Source: BD2-11 clade cluster bacterium bin43 (GTDB lineage: Bacteria; Gemmatimonadota; Gemmatimonadetes; Longimicrobiales; Gaopeijiaceae). Taken from it: a DNA stretch of 64,000 nucleotides. Shown here piece after piece: positions 40,084 through 50,736 of the stretch. The notes beneath the pieces were generated by a model. That model did not search any database. It was not told the DNA's origin and was given only the letters and a program-made list of their open reading frames with translations. Positions within the stretch are counted from its first letter, which is position 1. Every line of letters starts with the position of its first letter. Both the position numbers and the translations under genes were made by a program. The DNA lies in assembly GCA_002238605.1 (NCBI GenBank), contig MPMR01000012.1:62001-126000 (forward strand), written 5' to 3'.

Positions 40084-41655
40084 GTGGCTGATTCCCGGCA
40101 GGGGAGAGCGGGCCCGAGGGGCATCGGGGCCCTCTTCGGCCTGAACGCGCGGGAATGGTGGCTGGCGTCGGCGTCCGCGCTCCTGCTCTTTGCGGCCTTC
40201 CCCCCGATGCACCTGGTCGCGCCTTCCTTCCTGGCGCTGGTCCCGCTGTCGGTCGCGGTCCGGGAGGCGCGCACGCCACGTCGAGCTGCGCGCGTCGGGG
40301 TGGTGTTCGGGTTGCTGCACTACGGCCTGCTGCTGCACTGGATGGTCCCCGCGCTGGCGCGGCTGACAGCGACGGCGCCCCTGGTCTTCGCCACGGCCGT
40401 GATGCTGCTCGCGCTGTCGCAGGCGCTGGCGTGCTGGATGCTCAGCCTCTTGCGGCGTGACTGCCGGGTTCCGCTCTGGTGCGCGCTGCCCCTGGTGTGG
40501 ACGGCGGTGGAGTGGGGAATCGCCCACGCCCCGGGGACGCTGGCCTACCCGTGGCTGGGGCTGGGCACGTCGCTCACGGGGTACCCGGAGCTGGTCGGGG
40601 TTGCAGAGCTGGCCGGTGCCCGCGGGGTCACGTTCTGGCTGGCGCTGGTGAACGGCCTGGTCGCCGAGGCCGTGCCGGCCGGCCGGCACGCGCGACGGCT
40701 GCGGGGTGGAGTCGGGCCTGCCCGCCCGTGGCTGGCCGCCGCCCTGGTCGTCGCGGCCGTCCCCGCCGCGTGGGGGGTCTGGCGCGCGCGCCACCTGGAC
40801 CTGCGGCCCGGCCCGGTGGTGGCCACCGTTCGCACCACCTTGCGCGCCGGGCCGGGCGAGGTGGTTTCCGACCTGGAGGCGCTCGCCGCCGTGGACGCAC
40901 TTCTGGCGGCGGCGGACGGAGCGCCCGCGCCGTCGCTGGTGGTGCTCCCGGAGGGCACCTTCCGGGACGGGTTGGACCAGCCGGAAGTGGTCGCGGGGCT
41001 GGAGGACCTGTCACGGCGGCTGGGGGCGCCCGTCCTGTTCGGCGTGGTGCGCGCGGCGGAGCGGGGGGCGGGGCGGTACAACTCGGCGGCCCTGGCCGGT
41101 CCTGCCGGGCTGCTGGGCGATCCCTACGACAAGCGCCGCCTGGTGCCGTGGGTGGAGCGGGCGCCGCTTGCGGGCGTTCTGCCGGTGGAGGCCGGCGAGA
41201 GCCCGTTGCGCGCGGGCGGGGCGTGGACGCTGTTCGAAGTCGGCGGCTACCGGGCAGGTGCGCTCATCTGCTACGAGGCCGCGTTCGCCGGCGCCGCCCG
41301 GGCGCTCCGCCGCGCCGGCGCCGGGGTGCTGCTCAACATCACCAACGACGCATGGTTTGCGCGCTCGGGCGCCTTCGCCATCGCGCAGCAGGAGGCGCAC
41401 CTGGTGATGCGCGCCATCGAGACGCGCACCGGGGTCGTGCGCGCGGCCAATCTCGGGCCCGCGGGTTTCGTCGATCCCACCGGCCGGGTGCGCGCGCGGT
41501 TCGGCGGCCCGGGCGCGGGGGTCGCGACCGCCCGGGTCGATGCGGCCGTGGCGCCCACCTGGTACGCGCGCATCGGGGATGTGGCGGGGCCGGGGGCCGC
41601 GGCAGTTCTGTTCCTGCTGCTCCTGTTTGCCCGCCCGCGCGGCAGGCCGTCTTGA
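40084..41655 (+). CDS. lnt: apolipoprotein N-acyltransferase
   Basis: Lnt adds the third acyl chain to the N-terminal cysteine of lipoproteins in the inner membrane. The N-terminal half has several membrane helices (LLLFAAFPPMHL, WLALVNGLVAEAV and others). The C-terminal nitrilase domain has the catalytic triad E290 (LPEGTF), K350 (YDKRRLVPW) and C396 (ICYEAAF), followed by LLNITNDAWFARSGA. 523 residues is normal; GTG 40084 is the only plausible start. Together with LolA and the many lipoproteins predicted here it supports full triacyl lipoprotein processing. Confidence 0.95.
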   Translation: MADSRQGRAGPRGIGALFGLNAREWWLASASALLLFAAFPPMHLVAPSFLALVPLSVAVREARTPRRAARVGVVFGLLHYGLLLHWMVPALARLTATAPLVFATAVMLLALSQALACWMLSLLRRDCRVPLWCALPLVWTAVEWGIAHAPGTLAYPWLGLGTSLTGYPELVGVAELAGARGVTFWLALVNGLVAEAVPAGRHARRLRGGVGPARPWLAAALVVAAVPAAWGVWRARHLDLRPGPVVATVRTTLRAGPGEVVSDLEALAAVDALLAAADGAPAPSLVVLPEGTFRDGLDQPEVVAGLEDLSRRLGAPVLFGVVRAAERGAGRYNSAALAGPAGLLGDPYDKRRLVPWVERAPLAGVLPVEAGESPLRAGGAWTLFEVGGYRAGALICYEAAFAGAARALRRAGAGVLLNITNDAWFARSGAFAIAQQEAHLVMRAIETRTGVVRAANLGPAGFVDPTGRVRARFGGPGAGVATARVDAAVAPTWYARIGDVAGPGAAAVLFLLLLFARPRGRPS

Positions 41656-41689
41656 CCGGGACCATCGCCCGCTTGCCCGAAACCGGCCA

Positions 41690-41718
41690 TTGAACGCCCT
41701 TCGGGCCAAATCTATACT
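41690..41718 (+). promoter_or_regulatory. sigma70-like promoter before prfA
   Basis: TTGAAC (41690-41695) and TATACT (41713-41718) are separated by exactly 17 bases in the 156-base gap between lnt and prfA. The -10 box matches the consensus at five of six positions. The intervening GC-rich spacer is unlike coding DNA. It would give a leader of about 90 bases before the prfA ATG. Confidence 0.6.
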
Positions 41719-41811
41719 ACGGGCTCCCGCCCCCGACCGGCCGCGCATCGCTCCCTGCGGCCGGGCCGGGCCTTCACCCATCCCGCAGGGACGACCCGCG
41801 CATCGCCGCGC

Positions 41812-42927
41812 ATGGCGCACGGAATGACGTTTCTCGACAAACCCCTGGAGCGCCTCGATCAGGCGCGCAAGCGCTTGAAGAAGGCGGAGGAACGTCTGCG
41901 CGAACTGGACGCGGAGCTGGCCGACCCCGAGGTGGCCCGCAACCCCGCGCGCCTGCGCGTTCTGAGCCGGCAGCGCGCCGGCGTGGACCCCGTCGCCCGC
42001 ACCTCACGCGAGATCGAGAGCGCGCTGGAGCAGCTGGAGGAGGCGCGCGAGCTCACGGACGATCCAGACGACCCGGAAGTCCGGGAACTCGCCCGCATGG
42101 AGGTCGAGGAGCTGGAGGGCCGGCTCAAGGTGCTGGCGAGGCGTGCATGGGAGCTCCTCCTCCCGCGCGATCCCATGGACGACCGCGCCGCGGTCGTCGA
42201 AGTTCGGGCCGGTACCGGCGGCGACGAAGCCGGGCTGTTCGCCGCCGAGGTGATGCGCATGTATCAGCGGCTGGCGGAGCGGCGCGGCTGGAGCATCGAG
42301 CTCCTCAGCCTCTCCGAAGGCATCCCCGGCGCCGTCAAGGAGGCCGTCTTCTCGGTGAGCGGCCGCGGGGCCTACGGCGCGCTGCGCTACGAATCGGGAG
42401 TGCACCGGGTGCAGCGGGTTCCGGCCACCGAGAGCCAGGGCCGCATTCACACCTCCGCGGCATCGGTCGCGGTGCTGCCGGAGGCGGAGCCGGTCGACGT
42501 CGGGATCGACCCTGCGGATCTGCGCATAGACGTGTTCCGTTCTTCGGGTCCGGGAGGACAGTCGGTGAACACCACCGACTCGGCCGTGCGCATCACCCAC
42601 GAGCCCAGCGGGCTGGTGGTGACCTGCCAGGACGAGAAATCCCAGCACAAGAACAAGGCCAGGGCTATGAAGGTGCTGCGCAGCCGTCTTCTCGACCGCG
42701 AGCTCGCCCAGCGCGCGGCCGAGCGCTCGCGGGAGCGCAAGTCGCAGATCGGATCCGGAGACCGATCCGCCAAGATCCGCACCTACAACTTTCCCCAGAA
42801 CCGGGTGACGGATCACCGCATCGGGCTCACCCTGCACCGGCTGGAATCGATACTCCACGGCGAACTGGACGAGCTTCTGGAAGCCCTTCGCCTGGCCGAG
42901 CGGCGCGAGCGGCTGGAGGACGGGTGA
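41812..42927 (+). CDS. prfA: peptide chain release factor 1
   Basis: RF1 ends translation at UAA and UAG. The stop-codon reading motif PAT occurs in [15 protein letters not shown], and the catalytic GGQ lies at residues 248-250 ([10 protein letters not shown]), whose Gln is methylated by PrmC. The coiled N-terminal domain ([22 protein letters not shown]) is complete. ATG 41812 gives 371 residues; ATG 41824 is equally plausible. prmC, the matching methyltransferase, overlaps its end. Confidence 0.97.
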   Translation: MAHGMTFLDKPLERLDQARKRLKKAEERLRELDAELADPEVARNPARLRVLSRQRAGVDPVARTSREIESALEQLEEARELTDDPDDPEVRELARMEVEELEGRLKVLARRAWELLLPRDPMDDRAAVVEVRAGTGGDEAGLFAAEVMRMYQRLAERRGWSIELLSLSEGIPGAVKEAVFSVSGRGAYGALRYESGVHRVQRVPATESQGRIHTSAASVAVLPEAEPVDVGIDPADLRIDVFRSSGPGGQSVNTTDSAVRITHEPSGLVVTCQDEKSQHKNKARAMKVLRSRLLDRELAQRAAERSRERKSQIGSGDRSAKIRTYNFPQNRVTDHRIGLTLHRLESILHGELDELLEALRLAERRERLEDG

Positions 42928-43853
42928 GCACGATCTCGCTCAGGCGCCCCTCCGGCCGCGTTCCCGGGAGGGAAGAACCCTGGACCGTCCTGAACCTGGT
43001 GCTCTGGAGCGCGCACTACCTCGAGGGCAAGGGCGTGCCCGGCGCGCGGCTGGACGCCGAGCACCTGCTGGCCGACACGGTCGGGGTGCCGCGCCTCGAG
43101 CTCTACCTGCAGCATGACCGGCCGCTCCAGGCATCCGAGCTGGCCGCCTTCAAACCTCGTCTCCTGCGGCGCGCCCGCCGGGAACCCCTCCAGTACATTC
43201 TGGGCAGGGCCGCCTTCCGCGAAATGGATCTGACCGTGGACCGGCGGGTTTTGGTTCCCCGTCCGGAAACGGAGCTGCTCGCCGGAGAGGTGCTGGCCTG
43301 GGCCGCGGGCCGCGCCCCCGCCGGGCTCCGGGCACTCGACCTGGGGACCGGCTGCGGGGCCCTGGCCCTGGCGCTGGCCACCGAAGGCGACTTCGCCTCC
43401 GTCGTCGCCACCGACATCAGCCGGGACGCGCTCGAGGTGGCTTCCGTGAACGGTGAGCAATACCATGACGGGGCTCCGGTGGAGTTCAGGGCGGGATCGC
43501 TGTACGACCCCGTCGGGCGCGACGAGCGCTTCGACGTGATCGTATCGAACCCTCCCTACATCCCCGGCACCCAAATGGAGGGCCTGGAGCCCGAGGTGCG
43601 GGACTGGGAACCCCGGCGCGCGCTGGAGGCGGGTGCCGACGGCATGCAGGTGCTGGCGCCGCTGATCGCCGGCGCGCCGCGGCATCTGGCGTCCGGGGGA
43701 CTGCTGGCGCTGGAGGTGGGGGCCGATCAGGCGCCGCCGGTGGCGCGCCGGATTGACGACACGAGCGCCTTTGCCGGGGTGCGCATCGTCCCCGACCTGA
43801 CGGGCCGCGAGCGCATGGTGCTGGCGAACCGGCAACGGAACGAGGACCAATAA
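42924..43853 (+). CDS. prmC: release factor glutamine methyltransferase
   Basis: PrmC methylates the GGQ glutamine of release factors using S-adenosylmethionine. The catalytic NPPY is at residues 209-212 (VSNPPYIPG). The SAM-binding loop is [16 protein letters not shown], and an N-terminal helical domain contains [39 protein letters not shown] 42924 overlaps the prfA stop (GTGA) with GGAGG just upstream; longer frames run inside prfA and are not used. 309 residues. Confidence 0.95.
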   Translation: MSTISLRRPSGRVPGREEPWTVLNLVLWSAHYLEGKGVPGARLDAEHLLADTVGVPRLELYLQHDRPLQASELAAFKPRLLRRARREPLQYILGRAAFREMDLTVDRRVLVPRPETELLAGEVLAWAAGRAPAGLRALDLGTGCGALALALATEGDFASVVATDISRDALEVASVNGEQYHDGAPVEFRAGSLYDPVGRDERFDVIVSNPPYIPGTQMEGLEPEVRDWEPRRALEAGADGMQVLAPLIAGAPRHLASGGLLALEVGADQAPPVARRIDDTSAFAGVRIVPDLTGRERMVLANRQRNEDQ

Positions 43854-43864
43854 CGGGAGGCTGA

Positions 43865-44224
43865 ATGGCCGCGATCGAGGAGATGGCCCGCGAACTGGGT
43901 CTGGCCCTGGGCCGGACCCCGCAGTATCAGGATCTGCAACGCGCCGCACGGCGGGCGGATGAGGATCGCGAGCTGGTGATGCTTCGGAACGAGCTCACGA
44001 AGCTGGAGGAGAGCGTGACCCGGAGCGTGCAAGCCGGCGAGGAGCCCGCGCCCGAGGTGGCCGAGGAATACGAAAAGGCCTTCGGGCGCATGCAGGCGAG
44101 CCCCTCGTACCAGGGGCTGGTTGCGGCCCAGGCCAATTTCGACCGGGTGTTGGGCCGTGTGAACGAGGGCATCTCGAAGGCTATCGAGGAAGGCGCGAAA
44201 TCGCGCATCATCATCAGTTCCTGA
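43865..44224 (+). CDS. YlbF/YmcA-family protein
   Basis: A 119-residue, mostly helical protein resembling YlbF/YmcA, which in Bacillus assist RNA processing (the Y-complex with RNase Y). It has the usual two helices with MAREL...RTPQYQDLQRAARRADEDRELVMLRNELTKLEE and YQGLVAAQANFDRVLGRVNEGISKAI. A ribosome site GGGAGG is 5-6 bases before ATG 43865. The family is short and weakly conserved; function here cannot be inferred further. It follows prmC by 11 bases. Confidence 0.78.
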   Translation: MAAIEEMARELGLALGRTPQYQDLQRAARRADEDRELVMLRNELTKLEESVTRSVQAGEEPAPEVAEEYEKAFGRMQASPSYQGLVAAQANFDRVLGRVNEGISKAIEEGAKSRIIISS

Positions 44225-44285
44225 CCGCCGGCCGGTTGCGGCCGGAACGGAAGGCGACGCTCACCCCAGGCAGGGGACTCGATCA

Positions 44286-45602
<1,317 letters not shown>

Positions 45603-45626
45603 CGGGCGTCCCGGGGGGAGCCGGGA

Positions 45627-45667
45627 ACCCACTACCCGTCGTGGGTCACCCGCTACCGGTAGTGGGT
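45627..45667 (+). repeat. three-half-site inverted repeat before tmk
   Basis: ACCCACTACC at 45627-45636 is an exact inverted match of GGTAGTGGGT at 45658-45667, and ACCCGCTACC at 45648-45657 abuts the latter to form a near-perfect 20-bp palindrome. A further GGGTCACCC lies between. It ends 13 bases before the tmk ATG (45681), so it could be an operator, an attenuator-like RNA hairpin or an intergenic repeat element. Confidence 0.6.
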
Positions 45668-45680
45668 CGGGGACGGCTCG

Positions 45681-46415
45681 ATGGTGAAGGGATGCTTCGT
45701 CGTGCTGGAGGGCGGAGAGGGTGCGGGCAAGTCCACGCAGGCCGCGCTCCTGGCCCGGTGGCTCCGCGACCGGGGCGTGCCCTGCACCCTGGCGCGCGAG
45801 CCGGGATCCACGGGGGTGGGCGAAGCCATTCGCGAGGTGGTGCTGGGGAGGACGGATCTGGAGATGCCCGCCGAGTCGGAGCTGCTGCTGATCCTGGCGG
45901 CGCGCGCCGCTTTCGTGCGCGAGGTGGTGCGTCCCGCGCTAGCCCGGGGCGATGTGGTGGTGGCGGATCGCTTCGACCTCTCCACGCTGGCGTATCAGGG
46001 ATACGGGCGCGGGCTGGATCTCGCGCGGGTGCGGGCGGCGATGGAGCTCGCGACGGGCGGTCTGCGCGCGGATCTGTACCTGGTGCTCGACGTGCCGGTG
46101 GCGGAGGGAGCGGCCCGGCGACGGGCCGCGGGAGGGAGCGCGGATCGCATCGAGAGGGCGGGCGCCGACTTTCTGCGCGCGGTGAGAGAGGGATATCTTG
46201 AGCTCGCCGGAGCCGAGGATCGCGTGGAGCTGGTGAGCGGGCTGGGTACGCCGGACCAGGTGCGGAAGCGGATTCTGGAGTGCCTGAGCCGGCACCTGCC
46301 GGGTGTGTTCGGGTCCGCGGCGGAGGAGCCGCGCGCGGTGGACGGCCGAGGCCTCGGCGGCGACGCGCCCGCACTCCGTTGCCGCCGGGATGAAGCAGGC
46401 GGCATGGCAGGGTGA
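45681..46415 (+). CDS. tmk: thymidylate kinase
   Basis: Tmk phosphorylates dTMP to dTDP. The P-loop LEGGEGAGKST spans residues 9-19; LAREPGSTGVGEAIREVVL carries the DRY-equivalent upstream segment, and VVVADRFDLSTLAYQGYGRGL is the DR substrate-binding region. The lid has RRRAAGGSADRIERAG. The core ends near residue 205; about 40 residues of Gly/Ala/Arg-rich tail follow, unlike most Tmk. ATG 45681 is the clear start. An unusual inverted repeat lies directly upstream. Confidence 0.95.
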   Translation: MVKGCFVVLEGGEGAGKSTQAALLARWLRDRGVPCTLAREPGSTGVGEAIREVVLGRTDLEMPAESELLLILAARAAFVREVVRPALARGDVVVADRFDLSTLAYQGYGRGLDLARVRAAMELATGGLRADLYLVLDVPVAEGAARRRAAGGSADRIERAGADFLRAVREGYLELAGAEDRVELVSGLGTPDQVRKRILECLSRHLPGVFGSAAEEPRAVDGRGLGGDAPALRCRRDEAGGMAG

Positions 46416-46454
46416 GACGGGAGCTTCGGACGGGAACCTGAATCGGAGAGAAGC

Positions 46455-48068
46455 ATGAGGACCCTCCCACCGCGCATGGCCGCCCTGACGCTGGCCGCGT
46501 GCTTCGCCGCCGGTTGCGCCGAGTCCGCTCCGGAGAGGTCCGGAGCCGCTGGGTGGCGCACAGGCGACGAGAGCACGCGCGCCGCCCTCTTCGAGAGCAT
46601 CCTGGCCCGCACCGAGGCCCGCGAGGCCTTCTCGCCGGTGAAGAACGAATCGCTGGGGCTGGAGCCGCTCGAGGCGATGCGGGCCCTTCGCGATCGCGTC
46701 GTCGCGGCCGACACCGAGGAGGACCTCTACTACGCGCTGGCGGCCCTCAGCGCCGCGCGCCGCGATCGCCACCTCGACGTGATCCTGGTTCCCGGCGGGC
46801 TCGAACTGCCCGACAGCGCCGGTCTGGAGGTGAGCGGAGGAAGCGCGCCCGAGCCCCAGCAGGCGGGCGTCAGGGTCTTCCCCGACTACGGCAGCGAGGA
46901 GCTCGTCTACTTCGTGGGGGAGGTCGCGGAAGGAACGGACGGGCCGCCCGTGGGCAGCCGGGTGCTCGAAGTGAACGGCATGCCCGTGGAGGCGTGGCAC
47001 GAGGCTGCGGCGGTCTACGTGCCCCACTCCACGGAGGCCGGCCTGCGCTGGAAGCTGGCCGAGGCCATGACCGTCTCGAGCGCGATCTTTCCGCCCGCCC
47101 TGCGCCCGGAGGAACTCACGCTGGTGGTGGCCGGCGGCGACGGATCCGAGGGGCGCTTCCGGCTTCCCTGGCGCGACCCCGGGGATCTTGCCTGGTCCGG
47201 TCTCTCCCAGCCGCGCTATCCCGGCACCCGCAACGTGCTCGACACCCCCACCTTTGACTTCCTGGTGCCCGTCGTCCCGGCCGGCCACGTGGTTCTGGTG
47301 TGGTACGGGTTCCGGGAGACCATGGTCCCGGATGTCGACCGGCTGGTGGAATACGCGGCCGCCAACGACCTCCTCGACCACACCCTGGTGATGGACGTGA
47401 CCCGCAGCCGGGGCGGCTCCCTGGGGCCCTACGCGATGCAGCGCCTGCAGCCGCGGCCCTTCAGGACCACCTTCGGCAACCTGCGTCTGAGCGACGTGAT
47501 CCAGCCCTTCATCGACGAGAAGCGGGCCGAAGCCGCCGAACAGGGCGCGATGGATTCGGGGGTGCCGGAGGTGATCGACGACGGCACCTGGCTGCTTGAC
47601 TGGCTGGAGACCGACGTGGCGCCCGCCCTGGCGCGCGGCGACGCCTACTCGGGCGCCGTGCCGTTCAAGAGCGCGCACGCCCCGCGCGACTCCGACGGGA
47701 TCCTCGAGCCCGCGCCGGTCCACTTCCGCGGGCCCATCGCGATCATCTCCGGACCGAGCGGCGGATCGCACCTGGACCAGTTCGTCTCCATCATCTCCGA
47801 CAACGGGCTTGGGCCGGTGGTGGGGATGCCGCCCGGGGGCTACTCCAACACGTGGGAATGGGAGGAGACGCTGACGCTCGAGCCCGGCGGACAGCCCGTG
47901 GTCGGCTTCATGTGGAACATCGGCCACACGGTGCGGCCCAACGGCGAGATCCTCGAAGGCAATCCGGTTGAGGTCGACGACTGGATTCCGCTCACGGCGG
48001 ACAACGTGGCCGACTACTACGGGATCCTGCTCGATCGCGCGCTGGCGCTTGCCGAAGCCTGGAACTGA
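46455..48068 (+). CDS. lipoprotein with S41-like (C-terminal-processing) peptidase fold
   Basis: A 537-residue predicted lipoprotein: the signal peptide ends FAAGC (Cys21). A PDZ-like segment (VYFVGEVAEGTDGPPVGSRVLEVNGMPVEAW) lies near residue 155. The C-terminal half resembles the S41 peptidase domain, with TLVMDVTRSRGGSLGPYAM and a serine motif GPSGGS (S435). The usual Lys in FGKG is not evident; instead VVGMPPGGYSN follows, as in S41 proteins that use another residue or have lost activity. GGAGAG lies upstream of ATG. A real peptidase or a peptidase-like binding protein are both possible. Confidence 0.72.
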   Translation: MRTLPPRMAALTLAACFAAGCAESAPERSGAAGWRTGDESTRAALFESILARTEAREAFSPVKNESLGLEPLEAMRALRDRVVAADTEEDLYYALAALSAARRDRHLDVILVPGGLELPDSAGLEVSGGSAPEPQQAGVRVFPDYGSEELVYFVGEVAEGTDGPPVGSRVLEVNGMPVEAWHEAAAVYVPHSTEAGLRWKLAEAMTVSSAIFPPALRPEELTLVVAGGDGSEGRFRLPWRDPGDLAWSGLSQPRYPGTRNVLDTPTFDFLVPVVPAGHVVLVWYGFRETMVPDVDRLVEYAAANDLLDHTLVMDVTRSRGGSLGPYAMQRLQPRPFRTTFGNLRLSDVIQPFIDEKRAEAAEQGAMDSGVPEVIDDGTWLLDWLETDVAPALARGDAYSGAVPFKSAHAPRDSDGILEPAPVHFRGPIAIISGPSGGSHLDQFVSIISDNGLGPVVGMPPGGYSNTWEWEETLTLEPGGQPVVGFMWNIGHTVRPNGEILEGNPVEVDDWIPLTADNVADYYGILLDRALALAEAWN

Positions 48069-48081
48069 CGGAACAGCGGGC

Positions 48082-49392
48082 ATGAGTCGCTCGCCGGAGC
48101 GGAAGGGCCGCCGGTTCGGACCCGGCGCGCGCATCTTCGCCGGCATGGCGGCGGGGATCGTCGCCGGTGCCGCCCTGGGCGAAAGAGCCGCCGTGCTTCA
48201 GCCGATCGGCGACCTCTTCATCCGGCTCCTGGTGCTGGCCGCGGTTCCGCTGGTCTGCTTCAACCTGCTGGCCGGGCTGGCGGCCCATTCCGGCGTGCGC
48301 GCGTTCGGGCGGCTGGCCGCGAAGATCCTGGCCTGGTTCATCGCCACGGACCTGGTGGCGCTGTGCGCGGGGATGGGGGCGATGGCGCTCCTGCGTCCCG
48401 GCGCCGGGATGGAGCTGACCACCCCGGTGGACGAAGCCGTGGGCGCGGTACCGTCGCTCGCGGACATCCTGCTCGACATGATCCCGGTCAACCTCTTCCA
48501 GGCCTTCGCGGAGGGGAACATCGTGCAGGTCGTGGTGGCTTCGCTCGCGATCGGGGTGGCCACCCTGATGCTCGGCGGCGGGGCGCGTGCGCGGCTGGAG
48601 GCGGCCTATCGCGATCTGGCCGACCTCTTCCGCCGCCTCGTGGACCTGGTGCTCGTGCTGGCGCCGCTCGGGATCGGCGCGCTGATGGCGGTGACCGCCG
48701 GACGCTACGGGGCCGAGCTGATCGGCGGGCTGGCGCGCTTCCTGGCGGGCGTGTGGGGCGCCCAGGCGCTGCTCTTCTGCGGGTACATGCTCGTGCTCCG
48801 TTTCCTGACCGCGCAGCATCCCCGGCGCTTCCTGAGCGAGACCGGCGCTCTGTGGGCGACCACGGCGGCGACCTCGTCCAGCCTGGCCTCCCTCTCGGTG
48901 GGCCTGGAGAAGGCGGAGAAGCTGCGGGTGCCGCAGTCGGTCTACGGCTTCACCCTGCCGCTGGGCGCGCAGCTCAACAAGGATGGCACCGCGGTCATGC
49001 TCGCGGCGGTGCTGGTCTTCACCGCCCAGGCGGCGGGGGTGGAGTTCGGCCCCGGGGCGCTGCTCGCCATCCTGCCGATCGGGCTCCTGCTCTCGCAGGG
49101 CTCGGGCGGGATCCCGGGCGGGGGCTTCGTGGTAGCGCTGGTCTACGTGCAGGCATTCAACCTGCCGATCGAGATCGCCGCGATGGTGGGCGGCATATAC
49201 CGGCTGGTCGACATGGGGAACACGACGTTGAACATCATGGGGGACATGGTCGGGACGGCGCTGGTGGCGGGGCGCGGGACGGGCGCAACGGCGTCCGCGG
49301 CCGATTCGGGGCCCGCGAACGGCGGCCGGACCGAGAGGGGCGGCGCGTCCACCCATGCGGGCGGGTCCGCGGTCTCCGGAGCGGGCCCGTGA
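48082..49392 (+). CDS. dicarboxylate/amino acid:cation symporter (DAACS, SLC1 type)
   Basis: A secondary transporter that takes up acidic amino acids or C4-dicarboxylates with Na+ or H+. About eight membrane helices are visible in 436 residues. Family motifs are the serine-rich ATTAATSSSLASLSV reentrant loop, GFTLPLGAQLNKDGTAV (the NMDGT region, here NKDGT) and VDMGNTTLNIMGDMVGT, which forms the substrate/cation site. The usual Arg after DMxR is replaced by Gly-Asn, so substrate may not be plain glutamate. ATG 48082 is taken 13 bases after the previous stop; upstream in-frame sequence lies within the S41 gene. Confidence 0.9.
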   Translation: MSRSPERKGRRFGPGARIFAGMAAGIVAGAALGERAAVLQPIGDLFIRLLVLAAVPLVCFNLLAGLAAHSGVRAFGRLAAKILAWFIATDLVALCAGMGAMALLRPGAGMELTTPVDEAVGAVPSLADILLDMIPVNLFQAFAEGNIVQVVVASLAIGVATLMLGGGARARLEAAYRDLADLFRRLVDLVLVLAPLGIGALMAVTAGRYGAELIGGLARFLAGVWGAQALLFCGYMLVLRFLTAQHPRRFLSETGALWATTAATSSSLASLSVGLEKAEKLRVPQSVYGFTLPLGAQLNKDGTAVMLAAVLVFTAQAAGVEFGPGALLAILPIGLLLSQGSGGIPGGGFVVALVYVQAFNLPIEIAAMVGGIYRLVDMGNTTLNIMGDMVGTALVAGRGTGATASAADSGPANGGRTERGGASTHAGGSAVSGAGP

Positions 49393-50567
49393 ACCCGGGG
49401 GTGCGCGCGCTCTTTCCGGGCGCCGGACGCCGCGCGTACTTCGACATCGCCGCGCGCTGCCTGCTCGCCGAACCGGTGCGGGCTGCCGCCGCCGCCCACC
49501 TGGAGACGCGCATGCACGCCGGCGGCGACAAGGACGAGTTGCGGGCAGTGGTCGAGGAGGCCCGCGCCGACTTCGCCGCCCTGGTCGGGGCCGACCCCGA
49601 AGAGATCGCGATCACCAAGAACGTCTCCGACGGGCTCAACCTCTTCGCCGCCAGCCTGCCCTGGCGGGCCGGGGACAACGTGGTCTTCTGCCCGGAACTC
49701 GAGCATCCCAACAACATCTACCTGTGGTACAACCTGCAGCGCACCCGCGGGGTGGAGGTGCGGCCCGTGGCACCGGTGGACGGGGAAGTGCCGGTGGAGG
49801 CGATGGCGGCGGCCATGGACGGGCGCACGCGCCTGGTGACGGTCCCGAGCATCTCCTTCGCGCCCGGTTTCGTGACCGACATGGCCGCAGTCGCGGCGGC
49901 GGCGCGGGGGGTGGGGGCCCTCACCCTGGTCGACGCGGCCCAGTCGGTGGGGGCGGCGGGCACGGACGTGCGCCGGCTGGGGATCGACGCCCTCGCGGTG
50001 GCGACCCAGAAATGCATGCTCTCGCTCTACGGGTTCGGGTTTCTGTACGTGCGCCGGGAGTTGGCCGACGACCTGATCCCGGGTCACGTGGCCCGCTACG
50101 GCATCGAGCTGGAGGGCGCCCACGAGACCGCGTTCTCCGCCGACGAGCTTCGCTACCGGCCGGGCGCCCTGCGCTTCGATGTCGGCAACTACAACTACCT
50201 GGGCGCGGTGGCGGCCCGCGCGGCCCTCGAGCTGATCCGCCGGTGGACGGTAGAGGCCGTCGAGGCTCATGTCTGCCGCGTGGCCGGGCGGATGGCCGCG
50301 GGCCTGGCCGAGCTCGAACTGCCCGTCGTGGGCGGGGCGGAGTCGCCTCGCCGGGCGCACATCGTGACGGTCGGCAGGAGCGGCGGCGGCCGCCACTACA
50401 CGGCGGATGATCCGGCGATGAACGCCCTTCACGCGCACCTGACTGACGATGGCATCCGACTCGCCATCCGCAGTGGAGTATTGCGCTTCTCGGTGGGCGT
50501 CTACAACGATGACTCGGATGTGGAGAAGGTCCTGGCCAGTGCCCGCGCCTGGCGCCGGCACCGCTGA
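49389..50567 (+). CDS. class V aminotransferase-fold PLP enzyme
   Basis: A PLP enzyme of the fold shared by cysteine desulfurases, phosphoserine aminotransferase and isopenicillin-N-epimerase-like proteins. The cofactor lysine is K208 in ATQKCMLSLYGFGFLYV; LVDAAQSVGAAGTDVRRLGIDAL places the Asp and Gln that bind the ring. ITKNVSDGLNLFAASL is the phosphate region. 392 residues, with FDVGNYNYLGAVAARAALEL toward the end. A desulfurase cysteine loop is not obvious, so aminotransferase, lyase or epimerase activity cannot be separated. GTG 49389 overlaps the symporter stop, suggesting they handle related compounds. Confidence 0.85.
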   Translation: MNPGVRALFPGAGRRAYFDIAARCLLAEPVRAAAAAHLETRMHAGGDKDELRAVVEEARADFAALVGADPEEIAITKNVSDGLNLFAASLPWRAGDNVVFCPELEHPNNIYLWYNLQRTRGVEVRPVAPVDGEVPVEAMAAAMDGRTRLVTVPSISFAPGFVTDMAAVAAAARGVGALTLVDAAQSVGAAGTDVRRLGIDALAVATQKCMLSLYGFGFLYVRRELADDLIPGHVARYGIELEGAHETAFSADELRYRPGALRFDVGNYNYLGAVAARAALELIRRWTVEAVEAHVCRVAGRMAAGLAELELPVVGGAESPRRAHIVTVGRSGGGRHYTADDPAMNALHAHLTDDGIRLAIRSGVLRFSVGVYNDDSDVEKVLASARAWRRHR

Positions 50568-50736
50568 CGATCGCCACGCACCTGGTCCGGAAACCTTCGG
50601 CGCGGGCGGGGTTAGCAACCGGCAGGCTGCTTTTTCCGTCCTAGCGAGGAGACCCGACGCGGGGAACTCCGGTTCCCACGCGTAAACCAGCCACGCGGGA
50701 AGCCCGAACCCCGCCCTCAGCCGAGGCGTGACGCTC

